A stretch of DNA of 64,000 nucleotides from Prototheca cutis (taxonomy: Eukaryota > Chlorophyta > Trebouxiophyceae > Chlorellales > Chlorellaceae), in assembly GCA_002897115.2 (NCBI GenBank), contig BCIH01000011.1, positions 528,804 through 592,803 of the forward strand. Reading direction: 5' to 3'. Below, in pieces: positions 45,895 through 60,322 of this stretch (within the stretch, counting starts at the first letter, position 1; each line of letters starts with the position of its first letter). Both the position numbers and the translations under genes were made by a program. The notes under the pieces are model-generated. The model was given only the letters and a program-made list of their open reading frames with translations. It made no database searches and was not told where the DNA came from.

Positions 45895-46192
45895 GGCTGG
45901 TGTCGCGGCAGTCCTTCCGAGACGGGTTCCGACCTCCTTGTCAGGCCCAGCCGACTGAATGTCGCGCTCGATCACGCTGATTTAACAATAATAAAATGTC
46001 GCCACGATGCAATTCGCTGTTGAGGGGCGACTGTTGCAGACTGTCGAGCTGTGCTTGCGTGCATGACCGAAGGGGCGTTCAAAACGTGCTCGGATCAGAT
46101 ATCGAACTGTGCAGCTACTGGCAGGTGTTCTCGCCCGGCCACAGCACGAAACTGGGGCCACGCATGAGGCAGCATCATTTTCATGGTTGGGC
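45895..46192. promoter_or_regulatory. Divergent region FHA protein / haspin
   Basis: 298 bases between the two starts, with an AT-rich patch TTAACAATAATAAAATG at about 45982-45998. Probably contains both promoters. Confidence 0.4.
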
Positions 46193-48381
46193 ATGATGGA
46201 ATTGAGCACGTTTGCCCGCCGGAAAAAGAAACCGGAGGTGCGTCGCACGGGTGTGAGAGCCGAGCCAGGGCTCGGCCTGGCCTTTCATCTATGGCAAAGG
46301 CCCTTTCTTTGCCCCTTTATGTGAACCTGAATCCTTGTCTGCCACCAAACACCCACACACAGGGACCGAATTCTGCCTTGTCGGACGCACAGACTCTGGC
46401 CAATGCTTTTGCTGGGCTCTCGGTCGTGGCATCAGAGCAACAGCAGGCGCAGACGCCTCCCCAGAAACCCGAGGTTGTGCCAGAGGGCAGATGGCGACGT
46501 GCGGCAGTGGAAAAGGAGAATGTGGCCGTCATTCAGAAGAGCCAAATGGCCGAAATGAGGCGGTACTTCCAAGAGGTCTGGTCATTGTTAGTGGGAGGGA
46601 GGTGGCGCTTGGGGGGTGCGCCGGTGGAAGAAGGGATGATACCTCCGGCTGGCACTGGCTCGCTAGAGTGGTCGAATGGGATACACACCCAGGCAGCTAT
46701 CGTATGTATGAAGTGACAGGTTTTGTTTTTCAACAGCAGAGAAATTTGAAGACATGTCTCTTGCCGCCCATTTCTGCTCCAGGTGGATGCCTTTGACCTT
46801 GCAGCGGAGACGCCCTCTCCTGCCGCCCGGCGGCCTCCCTCCAAGCCAGCCTCGCGCAGTGCACGGCTCAAAGAGGAATCTGATGCTCCAGCGGTCGAGC
46901 CGCGGCCCAAGTCCGAAGCCTTGGAGGATGCACCGGGAGCTTCTCTGCAGCAGTCAGTCTCCCAGGATACTGCGCAGAGCGCACCCGAGCCCGTCGTGCC
47001 ACAACCAGAGTCCGAGAGGAGCGATGATGCTGCACTGGAGACTGCTGGGACTTTGCCACCTCAACCACCTCTATCTCCACGTGCCGAGTCTTGGCAAGAT
47101 GATGCTTTCACTGAGCAGCACCCCAGAGAGCCTGCCACCAACGATGACAAAGACAGCTTTGTGTCCGCCCAAAGTCAGCGGTGGCCATCTAAACCCCACG
47201 GTCTCTCCCGGCGAGTCTCGCTGGCTCTGGCACCAGACCCCACGCCTCAGAAGCTTGGGAGGTGTGCTTTATTTTGGGTTGGAAGGGGACGTTTGGCTGC
47301 ATGCTCGGCGATCAGTCGTCTTGGTCGGTCCATGACTGGAGCACGGCTTTAGCAATTGCAACAGCATGCTTGTCGGACGATTCTTGCATGTTATTGTGTT
47401 TCCTGCAAAACCGTNTGAGAACAGGACCTACCTCAGCACTCTGACATGCAGCCCCCCCATCATGCTGCCTTGCATTTCCCCTACCCCCCGTTCCTCCCCC
47501 CCACACAGGCAATCCAGTCAGGGCGGTGGGCGGCGGTCGGGGGTCGCCTGGCGTTCGTCCCTGGGCCCCCGACTCAGCGTGGCGGGCACGCAGCTGGCTT
47601 CAGGACTGGGTGGTGTGCTGCGCTGGATGGGCGCAGCGGCTCCGGACCCCAGGGAAGCGTCGGAGGCTGGGAAGCTCCCCCAGCTGTCTGTGCGGCCCTC
47701 ATTGGCCCCAGGTCGACCCTCCCATGCTCCCAGCCCCGTAAGAGAGGAGGAAGCAAGCGAGGACCAGCCCGCGGACGATGACGATGATGATGACAAGGCT
47801 GCGGTGGATGGGGGGAAGCTGGTCGCGGAGCAGGTCGATGCATGCAATCGCAAAGAGCCCGAGGTGGAGGACACAGCAAAGGACAAGCTCGTGCAGGAGG
47901 CATCAGCAGCAGCGACAGAGAGTGAGGCTCTTGCTGCATCAGGGTATCCTGCCGCCGAACTCACAGGCCTCGAACAGCTGCTCGCATTCTGTGACCAAGA
48001 GGTGGGTGGGTGTGGCTTGGCTCTGGGCCTATGGGGTGAGAGCAAGCACGTTTGCCTTGCTGGCGCATGCCTGTGTTGGTATTTGAAACTTCTCTGGGAA
48101 ATCGACAAGTCATCTAGCAGGGGGTGCTGGTCAAGATTCCGCGTGCAAACAGGGATAGACACGCAGCCATGCTCATGCCCCTTCCCCTGTTGGGATCACG
48201 CAGAAAGTGCTGGAGATGGATGAGCTCTTGCACTGTCTCGCCGACCTCTCCATTGTATGTGTGTGTTTGGTGGTGACACATTGGGGGCCGGACTGCATGT
48301 GAACACTGCCCCAAGTTCACGAGTTTCCGACTCGGAATCTCCCTCCCACCCTGACAAGAACACAGAGCGCGCGCGCGCACG

Positions 48382-48430
<49 letters not shown>

Positions 48431-49525
48431 CTACAGGTGAAGAAGCTGGGGGAGGGCACCTTTGGTGAGGCCTTCCGGGCCGGGGACAAAGTTCTCAAGA
48501 TTGTGCCCATGGAGGGTGACCTGAAGGTATGATGGGCAGCTTCTCGACAGATTCTTCTTCTTTTCTTGTGACTTGTGTGGACAAACAAATGATGATGTCG
48601 ACTCCTCACTGATCCCCCCACCTCCTGCCCACCCAACCGGACCTATCCACGCCCACTGCACAACAAAACCCGAACTGTAGGTGAATGGCGAGGTTCAAAA
48701 GCGGGCGGAGGACATGCTGGGCGAAGTTGTGATTTCCCGGACGCTGAGTGGACTCGGCCAGGATGCCGACAGGGACAACTGTACTCCAGGGTTTGTCAGG
48801 CTGTGGGGCGTGGGTGTCGGGCGAGGGCGGTACCCTGCACCCCTGCTCCGAGAGTGGGAACGATGGGACACCGAGAATGGCTCTGAAAACGACTCTGTGG
48901 CTGCTTTCGGCGCCGATCAACTCTACACGGTATGCTGTTTTGGGGGGTTGCTTGTTGTCTGGATATCGGGTGGGGGTGGCTTTCAAGATGTGATTCCAAC
49001 GGATTGGATGGGTTCACCAACACTGTCCCCTCCCCCTCCAACTGAGCAATCGCAGGTGTTTGCCTTTGAGGATGGCGGCACGGATCTGGAGCGGGTGGCG
49101 CTGGCCAGCCCTGCAGAGATCCAGTCAGTGCTGTTACAGGTAGTAGGAGAGGTGGGTTGGGATCGTAGATGCTGCGTGGGGCTTGGGGGTGCGCCCCCGC
49201 AGAGTGGCGCCCACCCCCGCCACACTCGGGGGCTCACAAGACAACAATACAGACACAAACTGCTCTCTGGAAACAATCCCATCCTTGAAGGCCACGCTGG
49301 CGCTGGCAGTTGCTGAGGAAAGCGTGCATTTCGAGCACCGGGACCTGCACTGGGGCAACCTGCTCGTGCGCCGCGGCAGCGCCCCTGCTGGGCGGCTGGC
49401 CTGCAGGCTCAGGTGGGGGGAGAGTGTGTGGGGAGTGATGATGGGTGTTCTAGCTGGCTCTCTGGACACACACGTGCATCCGCACATGAGCAACCTCCCC
49501 ATGGCACGGACAATCCCTCCCCCCA

Positions 49526-49556
<31 letters not shown>

Positions 49557-50088
49557 GGTGTAGGCATCAGCATGGCGACAGCAGGTGTGGAGTGCACGTT
49601 GATCGACTTTACGCTGTCACGGCTGGCCGCCGTCGGCGGGGCCGTGGCCTTCTGCGACCTGTCGGCCGACCCCGAACTGTTTGCCGGTCCAAGGGGCAAC
49701 CCGCAGGCTGAGACATACCGTCGCATGAAAAGGCTCACGCGCGGGGCTTGGGACGCCTATGAACCGGGGACAAATGCGGCCTGGCTGCATTATCTGGCCG
49801 ATGCCTGCCTCACGCACAAGCTGCCCCAGGTTAGCAAGTGTGTGTGTTTTTGTGTTGTTGTGCATGCATTGGTGGTGGGAGGAGGAGGGAATATTCACAC
49901 AGCAGCATGCTCCACAGTCTAACCCGACCCCTGCCAACCCCTCAACTACAACCCCCCCCAAACAGTGTCCGCATGGGGCCGAGGACAGGGTGGCGCTGCG
50001 GGGCTTCCGGAAGCGGGCACTGGGCTATGCCAGTGCCGGGGATGCACTGGCCGACGAATACTTTGCGGGCTGCTGGACTGCTGTCTGA
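46193..50088 (+). CDS. HASPIN: Haspin-type histone H3 kinase
   Basis: Eleven exons, 46193-46237, 46363-46575, 46783-47261, 47509-48001, 48204-48254, 48437-48526, 48681-48929, 49056-49139, 49291-49412, 49556-49829 and 49966-50088, give 740 residues with all phases closing. The first 400 residues are disordered and charged, starting MELSTFARRKKKPE. The kinase domain has glycine loop GEGTFGEAF (432-440), lysine K448 and the haspin-specific stretches GFVRLWGVGVGRGRYPAPLL and NDSVAAFGADQL. The catalytic loop is EHRDLHWGN (D586, N591), and DFT (626-628) replaces DFG, as known for haspins (DYT). Haspin phosphorylates histone H3 Thr3 in mitosis to recruit the chromosomal passenger complex. Several introns end in CA repeats. 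Confidence 0.92.
48361..48430. repeat. GC/CA microsatellite before haspin exon 6
   Basis: An alternating GCGCGCAC block passes into about 17 CA units and ends AACTACAG at the acceptor. It replaces a normal pyrimidine tract. Confidence 0.8.
49413..49555 (+). other. Haspin intron with complementary ends
   Basis: The intron starts GTGGGGGGAGAGTGTGTGGGG and ends in CCTCCCCCCAACA followed by a CA repeat up to CAG. The GT/G-rich 5' end can pair with the C/CA-rich 3' end. Confidence 0.65.
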
Positions 50089-50428
50089 CGATGGTGGCGT
50101 AATGGTGACTCGTGCAGCTGCTGGATATGACCATCGCAGCCGCTGTCGTCGACCCCAAAGAGATCACTCTCCACAACCTCATCCCATTCATACCGTCTTT
50201 CTTCCTCCACCAGAGGCACACGAGCCCACACCCGAAAAGAACAGGAGGAAGAACAAATGACTGCTGCACTTGTGGTGTGATACAAGCCAGCGAAACCTAG
50301 CACTTTACTGTCATGCCTGTGTCACGCCTGAACATAATTACATCCAGCCAGTGGATCAGCAAATGCCCGGGAGGCCGTGTGCGACCCTGAGCGCGGCTGT
50401 CGGCCAGAAGCAGTCAATGCGAGCGAGT
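50089..50428. other. Convergent spacer haspin / eL30
   Basis: 340 bases, tail to tail. No gene recognised. Confidence 0.6.
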
Positions 50429-50764
50429 TCACTCGGAGCCAGGGGTCTTCAGGATGTCAGAGTCGCCGGCGTCGGTGATGGTGAGCACAGACACACGGTG
50501 CAGCTTACCGCAGGCGGTGCCCAGGTCGACGTTGTTACCCGCAAAGTGGTGCACGCTGGACTTGGCAAGCATGGCATAGTACTCGATCTCCGACTTGCGC
50601 ACGGTGGGGCAGTTGTTGGAGATGATGACCAGCTTGGCCTTGCCGGAGCGCAGCGTCTTCAGGGTGGTCTTGTAGCCCAGCGTGTACTTGCCGGATTTCA
50701 TCACCAGCGACAGACGGGAGTTGATGCTCTCCTGAGACTTCTTGGCCTTCTTGCTGATCGCCAT
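50429..50764 (-). CDS. RPL30: Cytosolic ribosomal protein eL30
   Basis: An uninterrupted frame of 111 residues. It begins [18 protein letters not shown] and includes [43 protein letters not shown] and [15 protein letters not shown]. This matches eL30 across its whole length (normal size about 110). The family is an L7Ae/L30e fold that binds kink-turn RNA in the large subunit. It is one of the few genes here without an intron in the coding part. Its start faces that of eS25 418 bases away. Confidence 0.96.
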   Translation of the reverse strand: MAISKKAKKSQESINSRLSLVMKSGKYTLGYKTTLKTLRSGKAKLVIISNNCPTVRKSEIEYYAMLAKSSVHHFAGNNVDLGTACGKLHRVSVLTITDAGDSDILKTPGSE

Positions 50765-51182
50765 GGTGACAGGATGCTGGGCGTCTCCTTCTCAGCCTGC
50801 GGCATGGGATGATTGGTACGCTGTACATATATCCATCACCGTCGTGTGAAGGCGCTCTCAGAACCGCCACAGCGCACCCTTCGGGCCATTGCCCACGGGA
50901 TGCACCGCCACCCGGTTGTTCGGCCCACCACTCCAGGCAACCCCTCCAGCGCCTTTCTATATTTCGCAGACCACTCCACTCCAGCGTGCTCACCGTCGGC
51001 TCCAGAGACGTTGATAGTTCGGGGAAAGGGAGGGACCACGGTCGAGCCGGCGCCTTTTGTCGGGCCTGAGAAAGGTAGAAAGCTGGAATCTCGCCTGGGC
51101 GGCTCCATCCCCAGCCCGGTCCTCTGCACATCCCAGCCTTGCACGCCGGGACCTGCCTCTTTGTGTGGAGGAATACAGCAAA
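50765..51182. promoter_or_regulatory. Shared divergent promoter of eL30 and eS25
   Basis: 418 bases separate the start codons of two ribosomal protein genes. ATATATCCATC at about 50824-50835 and TTTCTATATTTCGC at about 50957-50970 are TATA-like patches on either side. Co-expression from a shared region is inference from arrangement. Confidence 0.5.
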
Positions 51183-51958
51183 ATGGTGAGCGGAGTCGCC
51201 GGAATGTCCGCGATGCACCCCTCAGAGTGTGCGACAGCAGGCGCTCACCGCTCGATGGCACCCACCCCCGCCCTCCCCTGCAGGCGCCCAAGGAGCAGAA
51301 GTCGAAGGAGGCCAAGGCCATGGCGGCCATGAGCGCCAGCAAGGGCAAGAAGAAGGTTCGTTGCGGAGCTCAGGGGTCGGTGGTGGTCCGTCGAATGGAC
51401 CTGCGCTCCAGTGGGCGGCCCTGCCTCCGCATGGCCGTGCGCCCGACCTAGCTCCCGGGGAATCGGTGCTCAGGGACCGTAATGCCCTTTCGCAATGCAG
51501 AAATGGTCGAAGGGCAAGATGAAGGAGAAGGTGAACAACCAGGTCCTCTTCGACAAGGTACAGACTCTCGGTGTGGGCTTGGTAGTGGTGGTGGGTTCCG
51601 TGGGAGGGGACTGGATACTCCCTCCTCCCAAGGAGGAGCGCAAGGAAGGTCATGACCTATCTTGACACGATCCTACGGTGCAGTGCACCTTGGCCCTGAA
51701 GAGAATAGTTCCCCCCAGCAACCCACATATCCTTGCCACCTCCCACGCCCATGGATGCAGGCCACCTACGAGAAGCTGCAGTCCGAGGTGCCCAAGTACA
51801 AGATGATCACTCCCTCGGTTCTGTCTGACCGTCTGCGCATCAACGGCAGCCTGGCCCGTGCCGCGATCAAGGAGCTGCTGTCTCAGGGTCTGATCCGCGA
51901 GGTGTCCAAGACGCACTCCCAGCAGATCTACACGCGTGCGACCAACGTCGACGCCTGA
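51183..51958 (+). CDS. RPS25: Cytosolic ribosomal protein eS25
   Basis: Four coding exons, 51183-51185, 51284-51355, 51501-51557 and 51761-51958, give 109 residues. The first coding exon is only the ATG, which is immediately followed by a GTGAGC donor; the next exon starts GCG CCC AAG. The sequence has the Lys-rich start ([30 protein letters not shown]), [34 protein letters not shown] and [29 protein letters not shown]. This is full-length eS25, a small-subunit head protein also needed for IRES use in animals. Confidence 0.95.
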
Positions 51959-52704
51959 CGTGAAGGGCACCAGGCCAGTGTTGCGGTGGCGCTGGGATCA
52001 CGTCTCCACTGCCCCCGGCGGGGGACGCCCAGCCCGCCCACCACCAGGGCCAAACTCGAGGCAACGCCACTGGTACGACCAGGCCATGCCGCGGCGTCGG
52101 GTTGCACATTGCTTCCTCCCCGAAATTCCCAGGCTCGCGTGCTTCCGCTGAGAACCGCTCGCGGTGTAATGGGAAACTCCTCCATCACGAGTTTGGGCAA
52201 AGGCGGGTGGTGGGTCTCAGGGCTTTTCTTGGAAGCTTTCGTGCTCAAGGGGGATGCCACGGTGGGACCGCAAGTCTGACTGGGCTGCGTCCCGTGCAGA
52301 GCTCCCTGACAGCAGGGAGAGGGAGTGTGGGCGTGAAACCTGCTTTCCACAGACAAGCTGCAACAGCTCATATGAGAATCCACGAGTCTGACGATGTGCA
52401 AATGTTCCAGACCGACGATGCCCAGGTGATCGAGACATGCAGTCCCCCTATCACACAACCGCGTCAGTGTGCCGGCTGGGACATCGATGCCACACACCGT
52501 ACCGAACAGCATCATCACCCTGCTGCTGCTGACGATGACCGCATGATCGGGCAATAAACCCGAGGCGGATGCCGCAATCCGGTGCATGTATCGCCGATGT
52601 TGGCCTTTCGGTGTTCAGCAACGAGACCGCTCGCTTGGGTCAGCAGCACTCCTCACCTGAGGCACTCCTGGACTCGCCAAGTCCACACCCCCACCCCGCG
52701 AGCC
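51959..52704. other. Intergenic spacer eS25 - HINT
   Basis: 746 bases of mixed composition. An AATAAA hexamer lies at about 52553, far downstream of eS25. No gene recognised. Confidence 0.55.
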
Positions 52705-53415
<711 letters not shown>

Positions 53416-53652
53416 CGACGGGCATGGGTTACCAACAACAAAGTCCAGGACCCTCCTATTTTGTGTTTCCTTTGCACATCAAACACATGTTGCTGGATTT
53501 TTTTGGCGCTGGGGACATGTAACGGGGTAAAGAATCCCTTGGGGATGCGGAGCAGTGGGTTCTGGGTGGCTGGGACTGGCCGGACTTGGCGGGTCGCTGG
53601 TCGGCGACCTTGGGATCCCGACTGGATCGATCAGGCACCGCGCTATCGGTCC

Positions 53653-55579
<1,927 letters not shown>

Positions 55580-55943
55580 CCAACCAACTGCCTACGGCCC
55601 AGGACCGATGACTACTTGGCAGCTGTTATCCGTGACCACACCCCAGACCACCTTTTTGTCATTCTGCATCACAAGGCCTTGTGATGCATGGAATTGAAAA
55701 ATGTGATGTGCGTGAAATGGTTTTCACGGCAACAAACAAACAAACATGGGGAAGCCCATTGCCTTTGCGGAAGATGTTCGCCATTGACAACCGCGCAGGA
55801 ACCAATTCGCAACTGGACTGCACCAGGTGTGCACAGTCAGTGTAATCAAGCTGGCTTTCGCCATTGATTGATTCTCAAGTGTCATGACCGGGATGTGCAT
55901 TGTCAGTTGGCGGGATCGAGTCTGGGTGACTGCAAGCATCCCC
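55580..55943. other. Convergent spacer METTL4 / SMP protein
   Basis: 364 bases, tail to tail, AT-richer than average near 55700-55870. No gene is seen. Confidence 0.6.
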
Positions 55944-58900
55944 TCACCGGTCCGAGCGCTCGGTGGCCAGAGAAACCCCGTGCAGCGCCCTCAGCGCGCC
56001 CCGTTCCTCGGCGGATTCAGCAGAAGGCGTGGCGTCACAGCCGTCTTTGCCACTGCCAGCAGAGGCACCACCGTCGCTCTGGGGCTTGACCACCCCGGGA
56101 ACGACAAGCGCTGCAGGTCGTCCGGGCGACGGCGTTGCCTTGGCCCGTAGCCCTTCCTCGCGTTTGGCCTTGTCACGGGCACCCTTGTCTCGGCCGGAGG
56201 CTTTGTCTCGTCCAGCACCCTTCTCCCGTCTGGGCACCTTGTCCCGCCCCACGCCCTTGTTCCCGCCAGAACCAGGGTACCCCGGCAGCGGCCTGTCAGC
56301 GGCTGGGTCGGCCCAGTCGAACAGTGCCGCGAGCGCGATGTCGCTGCAGCCCGGGAACACGATGTTCTTCGTGACGGCAGCGCGGACCCTCTGCTCGATG
56401 GTGGCGCTGACGCGGGCAAGCGCTGCCGAGTATTTCAGGACCCGACTGCCCAGCTGCGGCCGTGCGACGACGGTCAGCCACGGTGGTTCGAGGAACGAGT
56501 AGAACAGGCGGTTGCCTGGGGCAGGGGGGATCCACGCAACGACCCGGCCCTCCAGCCGGGGAAACTCCAGCCGCAGTCGCAGGGGCACGCGACTCAGGCT
56601 GTCGGCCGTCGAATCCACAAATCCGCGGAGCCGGCGTGCAGCTGTTTGTCGGATGCCCGCCAGCCCAAACGGCGACCGTGGCTGCTTGGGGGTGTGCTGG
56701 TGGTTCCGGGAGCTTGTGCTTGCTGTTGTTGGAACAGCACTGACCGTCGACGCCGCATCATCGCTGTTGCCTTCTCCTCCTCCCAGTCCGTCCTCATCTG
56801 CGTCGGTGGCGGCCGTGAACGTCGACGCCGCATCGTCGTTGTTGTCATCGTCGTCTTCACCTTCAAAGGCGGCCGCATCGCCATCTTCGCCGTAAAGTCC
56901 CTCCCGTGCGTCATTGTCGCCGTCATCACATTGCCCAGTAGTCGGTGGCTTGACGGTCNACACCGGTTCGCCGACGCCAGCGTTTCTTCCCGCGCCAGCA
57001 CGCGCAGAGCCTCCCGCTGGCGTCGACGGGGCATCGCCACCCGCAGCAGCGACACCACCGCCCTTGCCACCCCCATGCCCCCCGCGTTCCCAGCGCGCNA
57101 GCGTGCGGTCGAGGCGTTCGTAGTGCGCGCCGTCCCGCAGCTCGACGCGCGCCTCGATGACCATGGCAAAGCCGCCGCGGTAGCTGACATCAAAAACGGC
57201 CTGCGGCCACGGCATGTCTGGTGTTGGGCAACCCAGCGCGGCGCAGCGGGATAACAACGGCACCGTAGAGCCCAGCTCCACGTTGACCAGTCTCAGGCTC
57301 TGCACGACGTCGGCGGTCTGCAGCCTGCTGAGCTGGCGCTGCAGGCGGTGAGCCACCACGGCCTTGAACCCGTCGCTGCGCAGCAGGTCAAAGCCGGCGC
57401 GGAGAAGCAGCAGGTTCAGCGTGTGGTCCAGGGGCAGACCCTGCACGACCCTGGGATTCGACCGAGGCAGGTTTGTAGAAGGGGGTCCATTGCCTGCCGG
57501 AGCGCCACCGCCGCTGCTGCTTGTTGCTGCTGCTGCTGCTGTACTGGCGCCTGCTCCAGCACCAGCACCACCAAATCCGCCAAGCCCATCAACACGCCAT
57601 CGGTCAGGGCTGGGTTCGAGGCTGGCGCCGGCGCGTAGGGGGGAGCCCGACGGCGTGTAGAACCCACCGGGTTCGGGGGACACGCCGTACGCATCGGTGG
57701 CCGGGGAGGGGCAGGGGTGCATGCGGACCTCGATGGGCTGCGACGGTCGGGAACTCGCCGCCACGGCCGCCTGGCGAGCCGTCACGGGCGGCAGCTGGAC
57801 CTTGCTGCTCTGCATCCACTTGCGATCCCAAAACCGCTCGATGCTGTCCTCATCCCCCGTCAGGGAGCCCGTGGATGTCGTGTGTGGGAAGGGGGGGCGC
57901 TTGGGCGGCGGGCGAGTAGATGCTGCTGCGGCTGCGGTCACAGGGCTGATGCCGTTTGGCCTGGCAGGCGCACCGATGCCAGCCGCTGACAGACCGCCGT
58001 CATCAACGCCATTGCCGCCTCTGCCATCGGTCGATAGCAGAACAGCCGCCGCCGATGTCGTCGTTCCAACACAGGCGTGATCAGCACCTGGTAGAGCCCC
58101 CGCCGCTGAACCTTCCCCTCCAGCAGCGGCCGATTCCTGATCCACAACGCCTGCCGCAGACCCACCGCCGTCCGGTTTCGGCCGCCGGCCTCGGAACGCG
58201 GCGCCGGCCATGGCACCCAGCCGCCACCAGGCACGGTCGTTGCGCTTGGGCTCGGAGATGCCAGCGACGGCGCCGTTGTCCCTGGGCAGTGCCACACCGA
58301 CCGTGGCATTGCTCGCTCCACCACCACCACCGGCAGCCCCCGCACTGACGGGGAAGAAAGTGCGGTCCAGGCTCTGCTTGGCCATGACTGCGGCGTAGCG
58401 CCGGTACTGCTCGTCGATGCCGCGCAGCCGTTCCCACCCCACACACCACCACTGCAGCGCATACAGCCAAGCCTGCTTGCTCGCCGGGTCGCCTAGTAGT
58501 GTCGGGGGGGTTGCGCGGTAGTATGTGGTTGAGTGGACACGGGTTGAGAAACATGCCGCCGGCCCGTGCCTCGCCTACCACCATGCACCTACAACCCACA
58601 GTGCGACCGCTCACGACCCAGACACCCCGCCACCAACGTTCACCTGCAAACAGGTAAAACCCACGGCAGCCGCCGAGCAGCTCCCATTCTGGGTGAGTGA
58701 CTAGGAGAGGCCCTCGCCGGATGTAGTCACTGCGGCCGTGGAGCCCGTCGCGGACGAGCTCTACGGAGCAGCCCTCCAGTGGGATACCCACTTTTCCGCC
58801 AGACCCCGTGGTACTGGCGCCGCTGCTCGGCGCCGGGGTCAACACCAGTGTGCCCTGGTCCAGCTCTGCATGCCAGCGTGACAGGCCAGGCTCGCTCACA

Positions 58901-59443
58901 GGGCTGGGTGGCCACTTGGTGACCGTGCCTGCCCGGGGCCAGGCTGACTGCGGGGCAACATAGACTTCCCCGGCATGCCATCCCCGTTGAGCCACCGTGT
59001 GCGGCGGTGCCGCCTGGACTGCNTTGAAAGGAGGGATTTGGGCTCTGGCAGCACCGCTGCCGCCAAACAGGGAGCCGGACACGCCGTCGGGCAGGCCGGT
59101 ACTTGCTGAGACAGTGCTGCTGGTCACCGGTTCTGTCAGCGCGTAATATGCCCCCACCTGCAAAAGTGGCTTGGTACCAGGTGGCAAGGTGTGCATTCTG
59201 GTGGGCATGGGATTAATTTGGGGAAGCACATCAATCCGTGCATGTGGCCGCAAGCGCTGACAGACGCTGGGGTCCGTTCCTCGGGCACCACCACCAATCC
59301 TTACAACCGACTCACCAGCAAGACAAGGGTGGTCACGGAACCCAGCAAGACTCCTACCAGCAGCGTCGTTGACAGCAGCAGCACACCGCGCAGAGGCCAG
59401 ATTGCTGCCACCAGCCTGCAGTTGGTGTGTGGGGTGTGTGTGT

Positions 59444-59527
<84 letters not shown>

Positions 59528-59770
59528 GACAGCGGAACGTCACTGTGGCTGATTCCTACATGCTTCCAATGATCAACCATCCCAATAGATTCAATTGGCC
59601 GTTCATCAATCCATACTTATGTGGGAAAGTGCAGCCCACAGCGGCACAGGTCATATTGCTATGTTTGCCCGCCGCCTAGGGGGGAACCCCGCCGCCCAGA
59701 GCCCAGTCCCCCAAACGCACCCGATGGCAAGCCAGCCTCGAGGTAGCCGATGGAGACCCCTGAGCGCCAT
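55944..59770 (-). CDS. TEX2/Nvj2-like lipid-transfer protein (TM anchor, PH-like, SMP domain)
   Basis: Four exons on the minus strand, 59770-59721, 59415-59316, 59157-58644 and 58492-55944, give 1070 residues with phases closing. Residues 18-55 are a hydrophobic anchor (AIWPLRGVLLLSTTLLVGVLLGSV). A PH-like region at about 55-245 ends FAGDPASKQAWLYALQWWC. The SMP lipid-binding domain runs from about 440 to 950: FWDRKWMQ, then LNLLLLRAGFDLLRSDGFKAVVAHRLQRQL, the strand VFDVSYRGGFAMVIEARVELR and LRLRLEFPRLEGRVV. A long acidic/Gly insertion (about 730-850) interrupts it. TEX2/Nvj2 proteins move lipids at ER-organelle contacts. The C-terminal tail has repeated GRDK-type units. Exon 1 is inferred. 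Confidence 0.8.
59444..59525. repeat. Poly-G run (82 bases) in the first intron of the SMP gene
   Basis: This uninterrupted G tract reads as poly-C on the coding strand, followed by CACACACACCCCACAC and the acceptor CTGCAG. The layout (C run, CA repeat, acceptor) is the same as in the Kir and haspin introns. Exact length is likely approximate. Confidence 0.85.
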
Positions 59771-60322
59771 GGAAGAGCGCGAAAGCGTCCCACCACAGCT
59801 TTACAAACTAGAAATGCGCATGGTCATCCATGGGGCCCGCGAGGTGGCCGGGCGGGATCGCTGGTGAGGACCCAGCCCAAGCTGGGGCCGGGCAAACGAG
59901 GGCCGATGCCCGGGACCCACCAAGCGAGCGCAGAAAGGCTGAAACGCCGGGGCCCAGAATGTTACGTTTTCACTGATCTGTTCTGCAGAGAAATTGGTAG
60001 GTGAGCCTGCTAGGTGTCGTCCGCCACAAGGGGCTCCACACGCTTGGAATCCCCCCTCACGGTCCTTCCGTGCCCGTGATTTTCGTTGCTGGTCCCAGCG
60101 AAGGCGATGCACGTCCGCATTGTCGACCGTCTGCACGGCATGTAGCCCAGGCCGTCTTGCCGATCAGACGCAGAGTTTGCACAGCAACAGGGTATTGATT
60201 TCCTTGCAATGCCGCGCAGCTAGGGGCGATGGGACGGGCGAGCTGCCGCGTGGATCACTTGTCACCGGGGCCCCGGGCCCCGTGAATCCGCGCAATACCC
60301 GGGCAATCTTACTCGTGCAGCC
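59771..60322. promoter_or_regulatory. Divergent region SMP protein / SAC9
   Basis: 552 bases between the two starts. No gene or clear core-promoter motif is recognised. Confidence 0.4.

Noticed and set aside
52350..52560. Plus-strand frame 52102-52557 as a gene
   Set aside because: No splice-supported start, no motif, and it lies in the spacer after eS25.
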